Below, piece by piece: positions 56,290 to 64,000 of a stretch of DNA of 64,000 nucleotides. The notes beneath the pieces were generated by a model, which made no database searches, was not told where the DNA came from, and worked only from the letters and a program-made list of their open reading frames with translations. Position numbers and translations under genes: made by a program. Numbering within the stretch: position 1 is the stretch's first letter; each line of letters opens with the position of its first letter. This DNA is from Eutreptiella sp. 'Long Island Sound 2002' (Eukaryota; Euglenozoa; Euglenophyceae; Eutreptiales; Eutreptiaceae): contig OZ038381.1 in assembly GCA_964036045.1 (NCBI GenBank), positions 63,922,242 through 63,986,241 on the forward strand, given 5' to 3'.

Positions 56290-56478
56290 TGTGAAAAAGG
56301 AGGTCCCCCTAGAGTAATAGCTAAGAGTAGGATGAAGGAAGCATGAAACAAAGGTGACCAAAAAGAAAGAGGTTTGAGTAAGTTGGAAATTACCCAGGAA
56401 ACATGAACTACGAAAGGGTGCACGAAAGGGGTACGAAGGCACATCTAAGTTGTAGAAAAGGGTACGAAAGGGTGTACG
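56005..56478. repeat. GTACGAAAGG repeat clusters in introns
   Basis: Cluster 1 (56005-56098) lies in the intron of the minus gene; cluster 2 (56404-56478) forms the 3' end of the plus-gene intron. Both consist of GTACGAAAGG(G/T)-type units, mostly 9-13 bp apart. Confidence 0.8.
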
Positions 56479-58133
56479 AAAGCCACCAAACAAGCCCGTG
56501 CCCTCACCAACTTCCTTGGGGCCACCTACGATCACAACCCCCATCTCTCCGCCTTTAGCGTTGCCCTCCCCGGTCCTGATATGGATGATTTGTTCGAAGG
56601 TTTGGAGGGACAACTGCCGGACAAGGTGGGTCAGAGGCAGAGTTATGGTGCGGTGGCGGCTGATGGGGCGTTGAACATCCATAGTGCTAAGGGGGAAAAG
56701 TCACAACACTACAACACTAGGATGGTTGAAAAGGAGGACATGCATAGGACATCCACTGTGTACATACAGCCTCACCACTGAGCCTGATAGGATGTGGATT
56801 GACGACCTGAGTGGACAGACAACACCAGTGGCCTACACAGGATCCAAGTTTGTGGCTTTGCCTACATTGACCCCACAGCCCCTGATTGGGCATGCCGAGG
56901 GTGTTGTGGCAGGTAGCACCTGTTTTGGTGACAGGAACCCCCACACCTATGGAGGGACAGCAGCTGGCTTGGGCCAAGGTGTGGATGAGGAATTGCTACT
57001 GCGGGACTTTGCAGACGAGGATCAGCTTATGGCCCTGTCGCAGGAGGCAATGACAGTGGGCTGGGGGGGAAATGGGTCAGAGGGTGCCAAGACCTGCCTA
57101 GCCCAGCTACAAGACTCCTACAAGGAGGTGATTGCTGAAGCCTCTCGTATCCCTGCTGCAGAAAGGCTCGCCCCCCGCAAGAAAAAGGAGGGAGCCTTTG
57201 ACCTGACCTCAAGCAAGGTCTTTCTAACCTCGCACCCCAACATGCAAAAGGTAGTTGCTGCGGTCCGTCAGGTTGTTGGGGCCCAAATTGGTGGCGAGCC
57301 AGCGGGTGTTGTGGTGCACCGCATCTTATTGGCCTTTTACCGGCTATATGGCTTTTGGAGATCAAAGGTGTATTTGAGTGACGCAGCGCTTGCTGCAGCC
57401 AAGGAGGTTCAACAAACCTTTGCACAGGAGTGGAAGAAAACTGGTTGGGTACCTGTGACATGGGTGCATTGGGCTGCTTGTCATTCAGGTGTCTTCCTAA
57501 GTTGATACCGCGGCCTATATATGTTTTCCACGATTCCAACTGAAAAGAAAAATAGTGCCTTCAAGCTTGACCTGGGGCATCTTTTCCGGGAATGGTCCAT
57601 CACCCGACCGATTTACACTAGGCGGGGTCTATTGCATCTCGTAAACAACCATGCACTGGACCTTGGGTTGCTTCTGCGGAGGGCCCAGAGGGAGGGAAGT
57701 GAGATCCAATTGAAAAAGAGGAGGAGGATGCCCGGTCCAGACGGAGAACAATGACCCCCCCCACCCCTCCCCACAACAATTGCAAGCCAAAAACTGGGGG
57801 CCGGTGGCCCTTTCATTTCCATTTTTGTTGCCTGTCTTCAGCGCCGGTGTGTGGTGTGCACCGTTCTGACCTCGGCATGGTCACAGCCCTCTTGCAGCAG
57901 CGCCTGGCCGATGGTGCCGGAGCTGTGGCATTGTCTTGAAGCACCTGCGTGTAACACATGTGGGACTGCATACGTGGGGATGGGGGGATGGGGTTCAAAC
58001 CGGGGAATGGGGGGCATGAACCTAGGGGGCATACCTGTGGACCACCAGCGCACATGGCAGAGACATTGTAATTATGCATCATTGAACTGGGGTGTGGGTC
58101 CCATGCATTGGGGCACCAATGAAAAAACAAAAC

Positions 58134-58311
58134 CTGTCTTCACCGCCTGTTGTTTTTGTGCCATGATCCTTCTTGTTGCCTTGGCCACCCACTGGATCAG
58201 CTCGGGCACTCCTTCACGCATCATCCTTCGCGCATAGCCCATAGGCAAGCCTGTCTTCAGCGCCCCAGGATATAGTGCATTGTCCATTTCGTCGTCCTCA
58301 TTGTCACCCAT
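58134..58311 (-). CDS. first exon of an unknown minus-strand gene
   Basis: ATG at 58311 opens MGDNEDDEMDNALYPGALKT, then YARRMMREGVPELIQWVAKA and TRRIMAQKQQAVK to donor ACAG|GTTTTG. Helical and basic. The next exon may lie at 57.84-58.02 kb (CCACAG acceptor), frame uncertain. Confidence 0.4.
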
Positions 58312-58327
58312 ATTTCGTCGTCCTCAT

Positions 58328-58392
58328 CATTGGTGGGTTCGAACCTGCGACACGGAACACAAGAAGAGGTAGGAGACCACTAGACCAAAGCA
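58328..58392 (-). other. tRNA-like segment
   Basis: Minus strand reads TTTGGTCTAGTGGTCTCC (A-box-like) and GCAGGTTCGAACCC (B box) about 30 nt later. T-arm stem has two mismatches; probably a tRNA pseudogene or SINE part. Confidence 0.35.
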
Positions 58393-58429
58393 CGGCACAC
58401 CCAAATCAGTACAAAAGATGCTGTAGCTT

Positions 58430-58729
58430 ATGTGGCAGCATAACCCCCCGGTAACACAAGGTAACCAAGTTTTGGTGGGGATTTCCATTGATGGCACCAA
58501 ACGTTGGCAACGTTCTTTTGAGCACTTTGCGGTAGGGGAGTTGGGGAGCCGTCTACCTTTGGGTTCATGGGTGCTACTCGAGGGCTCGGAGACCACCCAA
58601 ATTCTTCGCGACCTGGCCTACCAGCAGAATTTGAACCTTGATGTGTTGGCTGTGAATGAGATGCAAGTTTTGAATGAGGGAGTCTGCCTAAGGGTTTGCA
58701 ACTCCCGTTGTGTGTGTAATTATCGCTGA
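58430..58729 (+). CDS. possible exon, unknown
   Basis: Protein-like: QVLVGISIDGTKRWQRSFEH, GSRLPLGSWVLLEGSETTQI, LAYQQNLNLDVLAVNEMQVL. Becomes Cys-rich and unconvincing after about 58680. A further frame (58710-59140) carries KVMKVWGSGDEKVVAKNFEL but competes with a plausible reading of the opposite strand. Confidence 0.4.
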   Translation: MWQHNPPVTQGNQVLVGISIDGTKRWQRSFEHFAVGELGSRLPLGSWVLLEGSETTQILRDLAYQQNLNLDVLAVNEMQVLNEGVCLRVCNSRCVCNYR

Positions 58730-59329
58730 CACGAGGGCGCAAGTTGCCCTCTCGGGGTGTCGCAATTTCAAGTGTAATGAGCCTTTGGCACACGCGCCCC
58801 GGACAGGGTTGGCCCCTCCCAGCCGCCCCTCAACTTTGTTGATGGGAACGGCTATATTGCATGTGCTTCGGGGGCTAGTGGAAGCACGGGATTGCGAGGT
58901 GGGGTGCAACAAGGTGATGAAGGTGTGGGGCAGCGGCGACGAAAAAGTCGTCGCAAAAAATTTTGAGTTGCTTTTCAACGCCGCGCGGAGTGAAGATCAG
59001 GCAAGGGATCTTCATCTCCCGCGGCGTTGGCAAAGCAAAAGCTCCCTGGGGTCGGGTGTCGGGGGGCCTCCCTTCAAGAAGTTCCATCCCCCCCCCCCCT
59101 CACCGAAAATGTCCCTCAGGTTGGGGACCTCCACCCAATGACGCCGGGCAGCGTCATCGTGGCGAGTGTGGGGAGTGGGGCCCAGCTCCCCCACACCGAT
59201 GTCGCCACCCACCCCGAGGTGCATGCTCCCCCCCAACAGCAGGGACATCTCGGGGTGTCACCTGAGTAGCTTCCTCTGCCTGTCAGAGGCCTACCATGAC
59301 AGGTGGCGGTGCAGGCGGGGACGGCCCTG

Positions 59330-59996
59330 GGGGAGGCGGGGGAGGCGCGATGGGACACCATTCAGCTGCAGAGGGGGGACATGCTGCTAATGGTGGCCAC
59401 CAGCCGCCGACATGGGTTGCCCGCCCTCCCCGACTCCAAGTGGGCTGCAGGGGGCTTTGTTTAACTTGTGGACCAACGACCCCTGGCACCGCCACCACCA
59501 ACCCAACATCACGCACCTGGACCCCACCCCCCCCTAGGAGGCCCTGGCCGTTGCTGGGGATTTGTCCAGCTGGCACTTCCGCAGCGTGGACTAGGTGTTG
59601 TGGGTGGGGAAGGGGGTGGTTGGGAGGGTGGGGTTGTGGGAGGGGGGTGCTGCCCAAGCCCTCTTCGCCGACACCCCCAAGGCGGTCCCGACCGGCCCCC
59701 CCACCTGCCCCTTCCACCCCATTGACACCTTCCTCTCCCGCTCCGTCCCGAGCTCCGATCTCGCCGTCATGGAGATCGCCGAGAGAGCACGCTCTTCTTC
59801 GTGGGGAGCGTGCACCAGATCGAGATCTGCAAGGGGGACAATGTCGATGCGGAGTCGGAGATCCACTTCGCCATGTCGGGCGTTGCTCCCCCGGTGCGGC
59901 TGACCACGCCGTGGCATCTGCTCAACACAGCCCCAGCGTGGCGGTCGTCCAGATGTTCGAAGGGTGGGGCATGGTCAATCACATGCCCATGTGATT
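59330..59996 (+). pseudogene. interrupted gene of unknown family
   Basis: Coherent blocks in changing frames: DTIQLQRGDMLLMVATSRRH, then NLWTNDPWHRHHQPNITHL, LSSWHFRSVD, VLWVGKGVVGRVGLWEGG, HPIDTFLSRSVPSSDLAVME, and after a shift near 59.79 kb TLFFVGSVHQIEICKGDNVD then VRLTTPWHLLN. Two in-frame TAGs interrupt the middle blocks. Looks like a beta-rich globular protein. Confidence 0.4.
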
Positions 59997-60044
59997 GCAA
60001 GGTGTGCTTGCTTGTGTGTTTGCTTTGTTTAGTGAAAAATTGGA

Positions 60045-60115
60045 CGAAATTCACGTGAAATTCATACGAAATTGGTACGAAATTCGTACGAATTTCGTAC
60101 GAATTTCACGTGAAT
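60045..60115. repeat. inverted repeat of TTCGTACGAA words
   Basis: TTCACGTGAAATTCATACG pairs with CGTACGAATTTCACGTGAA across a short loop (one mismatch in about 24 bp), enclosing several ATTCGTACGAAT palindromes. Confidence 0.8.
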
Positions 60116-60474
60116 GCCGGGGTGTGAATACGGGAGCTTATTCCTTTGTGTACGACGCAGATGACGAAATCGGCGCTTCTAGGGGTCGGGAAAAACACCC
60201 TTGCTTTTACGACGCTTCCGGGGGTTTTTGAGGTGGCCCAACGCACTCGCGCATGAGTTTTCATGCGGTTCATCCATTTTCAAGGAGAGAAGCACTTTGC
60301 ATGTTGCCTCTGCCTCTGCTTCCACCGTTCTGAGCGTCGTACAGGTGCCGCGCGTCGGCCGCGTTTTCCGTGTTCCGCTTCGGTGCTTCCGCCCGTGCTT
60401 CTGGAGGTACGTTTGCTGCGTTTGCCGCGTTCTATTCGTCTTCCCCGTTGCCCCTGAGGCCCTCTTCTCACAAA

Positions 60475-61320
60475 ATGACCACCCCGCTGTACCCCAACAA
60501 TTGTAAGCAGTGGCTGAAGGCTGATGGAGCGTTGGAGAAGTGGAAGCCCAAGGAGGCGGGCCAGATGAGCTTCGTTGTTTTCCAGCTGAAAGCACAAACA
60601 TGTATGTGCCCGCAACATGCAACCTTCGTTGTCCTCGTTCGTTTTGTCCGTCACATGCTTACTCGACATTGCCCCTTGATTTGGTTCCCCATGCTTCCCC
60701 TCTCTTGATTGCATTCTTTTCTGCACAGCGGGGTACTGGTGCGGGTGGGTCGAGCAGAGGGCCAAGAAGCAGAAGAAGCTGGCGGATGGTTGGGAAGACG
60801 GCAAGGCCTTCTACTTGACCACTGTGCAGCTGTACCACGTCAAGGTGCCGACGGCCGCAAAGAAGGGGGCCCTGCCCCAGGTCTGCGACTGCCGCAGCAA
60901 GCAAGATCAGTGGTTCAAGTACAAGAGGGTATGTCAATGCGTTGCACGTGTGCCTCTAGTTTCAGGGGGGCCTATGCTGTGTTTTCTGCGTTCATGACGT
61001 GCTGCATCATTGCCTCCGAACGCGCTTCTGGGAGCGTTCCGCGCGTTATCCGCGTTCTGCGCGTTCCGGTTTCTTGCCTCCACCCCTGCTTCTGGATGCA
61101 CGTCTTGCGTTATCCGTGTTTTGTACGTTCTTTTCGGCTGCAGAAGGACCGGTTTTGGGCCTGGGCGGAGGACAAGCCGGAAGAAGAAGAGGAGGAGGAG
61201 GAGGAAGACGAGTCCTGCAGCAGCAACAGCACCAGCACCACCAGCAGTGCCAGCGCCAGCGGCGCCAGTGGCAGTCAGCGGGCGCCCACTCCGGAGAAGA
61301 AGGCCGCAAGGATATGGTGA
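60475..61320 (+). CDS. intact three-exon gene, 167 residues, acidic/Ser-rich tail
   Basis: Exons 60475-60601, 60729-60928 and 61144-61320 (504 nt, ATG to TGA) join in frame across GT-AG introns (donors GTATGT twice; acceptors TTTTCTGCACAG and TCGGCTGCAG). Protein: MTTPLYPNNCKQWLKADG..., a middle with Cys/Trp (SGYWCGWVEQRAKKQKK) and FYLTTVQLYHVKV, then VCDCRSKQDQWFKYKRKDRF and WAWAE, a run of eight Glu, and a Ser/Thr/Ala-rich tail ending KKAARIW. The Trp- and Cys-rich core could be a small binding domain; no family recognised. It is the best-supported complete gene in the window. Confidence 0.75.
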
Positions 61321-61524
61321 GCATAACCTGGCATACCAGGAATACCTGGGAGTATACGGGTAAAAAAGGGGGTTTTGGGAGAAAGGGGTATGTGGCATGT
61401 ACAGGTGGGTACGAATGTATAATGCACAATGCATGCATAGGTGGGCTGGGGAATACCTCTAGTTTGCCAATTGTGATGGTCAATGTTGTGTTTGAAACTA
61501 CCCCGTTATGGGCTCTTGGGGTAT

Positions 61525-61600
61525 ATGGCCGTATACTCAAGGCTCCAATACCTTAGTATACGGCCGTATACTCTGGAGTATACGGCCGTATACTGGGGGT
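61525..61600. repeat. AGTATACGGCCGTATACT palindromes
   Basis: Two perfect 18-bp palindromes (around 61553-61570 and 61577-61594) and a third related half upstream (TATGGCCGTATACT). Related GAGTATACGGG occurs near 61.35 kb. Confidence 0.9.
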
Positions 61601-61822
61601 ATTTGTTTGCACCATGTGGTTGTTTCAAGTTGAAAAATTCCATTGTTGTGCCTTTTGTGCCCATCTTGTTGCATGCTTTGCCTTTGCCCAACAATTGCAC
61701 ACCACTTGAAACCAATCTAGGCTCATACTTCACTCAAGATTGCAATGTATGTCTCCATATGTGTCCATTCCAATCCATATTATGTTGCTTCTTGCTCTCC
61801 CAGGCCCTCTTTTTCTGCCACC

Positions 61823-62587
61823 ATGACTAATGCGGGCACTCATGCCTTGTTGAAGAAGTGGGCCGATGCCGTAGCTCTCCGCACAGTGATGGGGTGCGCC
61901 GTTGGAAGCGCTCCGCTGGAACCCCCCCCCATTTTGGCACACATGGTGGGTGGAGGTTACCATTAGACATTCACCCGGGGTGCAAATATGTTGTGTATGG
62001 GTGGCTGAACCGTTGACAGGGCGGGGGTACAAGGCTGACCCCATGGTTTAATTGTCGATGATGAGGCTGATGATACTGAGATTGTGAAGTCTGAGGGTTC
62101 CCCCAAGGGGAGGACCGCTGTCAAGCAGGAGTCTACACCAAGGCCCACACCAGCAAAGGGCAAGGCACCAGCAAAGGTCACAGCCCCACCAGCGAAGGTC
62201 ACAGCCCCACCAGCGACCCCCGACCCAATCCCCTTCCCCATGGAGGAGACGGTTCGTGGCATTTCGGATGGGGTGATGCGTACGTTGGAGGGAAATGTGC
62301 AGTCCACATTGCGGGATATTCTGCCCGCGGCAGTTCGTGAGGCCATGAAGACAGAGTTCTCAACCCGGGCAACCCGTGAAATGCAGAAGCTTCAAAATGA
62401 ACTGGCCGTAGCCAAGAGTCAGGCAAAGGCCGCAGAGAAGCGAGCACAGGACCTCCAGGACGCACTTGAGGATAGCAAGAGGCAGAAGATAGAGGTAGAG
62501 GGTGAGCTGAAGCACATGCGAGAGAAGTGGGAGGAGGAGAAGGAGCGGTCCTCCAAGTACCTCACCATTTTGGAGAAGCAGAAGTAG
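61823..62587 (+). CDS. two-exon coiled-coil protein
   Basis: ATG at 61823 sits in a textbook Kozak context (GCCACCATG). Exon 1 61823-61945 (MTNAGTHALLKKWADAVALR...LAHM) ends at donor ATG|GTGGGT. Exon 2 probably starts near 62066 (acceptor GATGATGAG; 62081 is an alternative) and runs to TAG 62585-62587, giving about 214 residues. Exon 2: acidic start, Pro/Lys/Ala linker with a repeated APPAKVT, FPMEETVRGISDGVMRTLEG, then a 100-residue coiled coil (MQKLQNELAVAKSQAKAAEK...REKWEEEKERSSKYLTILEK). Likely structural or a multimerising ORF1-like protein. The acceptor is the least certain point. Confidence 0.55.
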
Positions 62588-62697
62588 GGAGGCTATTTTT
62601 GTTTGGTGGTACCGGTGTTTGTCAGTCTGGCCACTGGGGGCAAATGCGCTTGGTACAGCATGCGCGCTTCCAGACTGCCGCTGCCAGTTTTGCCCTT

Positions 62698-63003
62698 ATT
62701 ATGTTTTGATGCACTGATTTAACGCCGAGGCCACAGTTGGCATTCTGTGTGGCAAAGACTTTTTTGGCAAATTACAAAGCACTTCTACTCGCCTTGCGCG
62801 ATGTGTGCCGGCGCTGCGGTGCGGGCGGAGGTGCATGCTCCTACCGTTTTATTATTATGTTTTGATCCACTGATTTAACGCCGAGGCCACAGTTTGCATT
62901 CTGTGTGGCAAAGACTTTTTTGACAAATTACAAAGCACTCCTACTCGCCTTGCGCGATGTGTGCCGGCGCTGCAGTGCGGGCGGAGGTCCATGCTCCTAA
63001 CGT
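62698..63003. repeat. 156-bp tandem duplication
   Basis: Two copies (ATGTTTTGAT starts at 62701 and 62857) about 97% alike, including GCCGAGGCCACAGT and CGATGTGTGCCGGCGCTGC. Just downstream of the coiled-coil gene. Confidence 0.9.
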
Positions 63004-63177
63004 CCCATGGTATGGGGGTTGTTTCATGAAACGAATTGCAAATTACGCATTGCGAATTACGAATTACGAACTACGAATTGCAAGATTGCCCAAAATACTG
63101 TCCTAAGCCTTTCTTCCTGCAAAGCGTGCCAGGGGACGGAATGGTTCGCAATAGGTGCAAGAGGGGTTGGGGGGGGG

Positions 63178-63356
63178 TTCACTGCTGGAAGGGGTGCTGG
63201 AAGGGGGTTCCAGTGTTGGAAGGGGGGGTTCCAGCGCTGGAAGGGGGGGGGGGGTTCCAGCGCTGGAAGGGGGGGGGTTCCAGCGCTGGAAGGGGGTTCC
63301 AGCGGGGGTTCCAGCAGGGGTTCCAGCGCTGGAAGGGGGTTCCAGCGGGGGTTCTA
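63178..63356. repeat. minisatellite with TTCCAGCGCTGGAA palindrome
   Basis: G-rich units of 13-30 bp; the perfect 14-bp palindrome TTCCAGCGCTGGAA recurs four times with G runs between. Lies immediately 5' of the open frame at 63387; could be intronic or promoter sequence. Confidence 0.85.
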
Positions 63357-63386
63357 GCACCCATTCCTGGTCTTTAGGTGGACCCC

Positions 63387-64000
63387 ATGGACAAGGCTGT
63401 AGCAGCGTTTCTCCATTCATTGCCACCGCTGACGGCCTATTCTCAACTGAAGGACCGTGCCCGACATGAGCGGCGTGGGCACATCGCCAAAGTTCTAGCT
63501 GCCCTTCTTGTGGAGGACACCCCGCTAGTCCAAGAAACCGTAGATGGGTTGTTCGTGCGCAGCAAGGCTGACGCTGAGGGGGAGGATAGCCACGCGTACC
63601 GGGCCGCCATTCGGGTGTGGAAGTACGCCTTGGACTCCAACCTCTCAATCCGGCAAACACTACGGTTGCCGCGGCATTGCACGCAACGCGACCTTGCCGA
63701 CACGAGGACACGGTTGACCCGCTACACGGCGGAAACATTGACCGTCAGTGGAGGCTCCATGCACCAGAGGAGCGCAGCCGTGACGCAGTTGAAGGACGTG
63801 GCGGTAAACCAAGTTCAACTTGCCATAGCGGAGGGGAATTTTAAACATAATGGGACTGAAACGTGCATCTGGGTGTCAATGGTTGTGGTGCCCGATGCAA
63901 CCCCTTTGTGGAAAACTAGTGTTTTCAAAGCGGACGTGTTCGTCCATGTTTGGGCGGGGGGGGGGGTGAAAGCGGCTGGCCACATTGCCCGTTGGGCAAT
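63387..64000 (+). CDS. long open frame truncated by the window end
   Basis: From ATG 63387 (or from acceptor TGGTCTTTAG at 63377) the frame is open without a stop for 204 codons to position 64000. Content is balanced and protein-like: AVAAFLHSLPPLTAYSQLKD, RRGHIAKVLAALLVEDTPLV, YRAAIRVWKYALDSNLSIRQ, MHQRSAAVTQLKDVAVNQVQ, ICWVSMVVVP-type strand, then a G run. The 5' half is helical. No family recognised; the C-terminus is outside the window. A palindromic minisatellite lies directly upstream. Confidence 0.65.
   Translation, partial: MDKAVAAFLHSLPPLTAYSQLKDRARHERRGHIAKVLAALLVEDTPLVQETVDGLFVRSKADAEGEDSHAYRAAIRVWKYALDSNLSIRQTLRLPRHCTQRDLADTRTRLTRYTAETLTVSGGSMHQRSAAVTQLKDVAVNQVQLAIAEGNFKHNGTETCIWVSMVVVPDATPLWKTSVFKADVFVHVWAGGGVKAAGHIARWA

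Larger units (their letters stand above)
55627..57754 (+). pseudogene. two-exon gene with one frameshift and one in-frame TGA
   Basis: Exon 1 from ATG 55627 (MPGRKSKAKAAVQ, Pro-rich, then EVVDEYVK) to a GTGGTG donor near 55760. Exon 2 from about 56479 after GTACGAAAG: TKQARALTNFLGATYDHN, then MDDLFEGLEGQLPDKV. Near 56.78 kb the sensible sequence moves to another frame (EPDRMWIDDLSGQ) and continues to TGA 57503-57505, after which the same frame stays open to TGA 57752-57754 (HLFREWSITRPIY; LLLRRAQREGSEIQLKKRRR). Even, globular composition; no family recognised. Whether the breaks are real cannot be told here. Confidence 0.45.

Noticed and set aside
55870-56682. 270-codon minus-strand frame
   Set aside because: It covers exon, intron and antisense of the plus-strand exon; only 56100-56289 plus 55887-55960 form a convincing spliced gene.

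Overview
The window looks like nuclear DNA of a microbial eukaryote, probably an alga or another large-genome protist. Evidence: canonical GT-AG introns (several join open frames exactly), low and patchy coding density, many satellites and microsatellites, runs of 10-20 G or C, an interstitial CCCTAA-type tract, and mobile-element proteins. I cannot name the species; a green (prasinophyte-type) or dinoflagellate-type alga would fit, but no marker gene decides it. Several coding blocks are broken next to homopolymer runs, so decay and assembly error cannot always be told apart.

Layout. 0.4-2.9 kb (-): broken gag-like gene with a zinc knuckle. 5.1-6.8 kb (-): three well-bounded exons of an unknown gene. 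7.6-11.4 kb: 17-bp minisatellite in higher-order blocks, running into a decayed gene (11.4-13.8 kb, -) whose two introns are copies of one another (introner-like). 14.4-18.6 kb: 11-copy ~190-bp satellite between ~280-bp direct repeats. 18.8-41 kb: minus-strand exons spread over more than 20 kb; in transcription order they carry P-loop, TT (G2-like), DTPG (G3-like) and a G4-like motif, i.e. a plausible intron-rich dynamin-like GTPase gene. The 21.4-24.3 kb part holds a Mutator-like DNA transposon relic with a Ulp1/C48-type protease and zinc finger, framed by a 9-bp putative target duplication. 41.5-43.1 kb: PHD-finger ORF and palindromic repeats including a perfect 57-bp-arm hairpin. 44.4-47.1 kb: a TIR element, tRNA-like boxes, telomere-like tandem repeats and a frameshifted basic coiled-coil gene. 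48.6-54.1 kb (+): the most striking unit, a >1,600-codon retroelement gene with an N-terminal GIY-YIG nuclease and a reverse transcriptase whose catalytic box reads RYRDN, split by a clean 71-nt intron and a second discontinuity, ending in five GTAATTAG repeats. 55.6-64 kb: gene-dense, both strands, with an intact 3-exon gene (60.5-61.3 kb), a 2-exon minus gene nested in a plus-strand intron, a coiled-coil gene, and a long open frame (63.4 kb to the window end).

The genes do not form a pathway. The picture is a genome shaped by retroelements, DNA transposons, satellites and probably intron-generating repeats, with a few intron-containing host-like genes between them.
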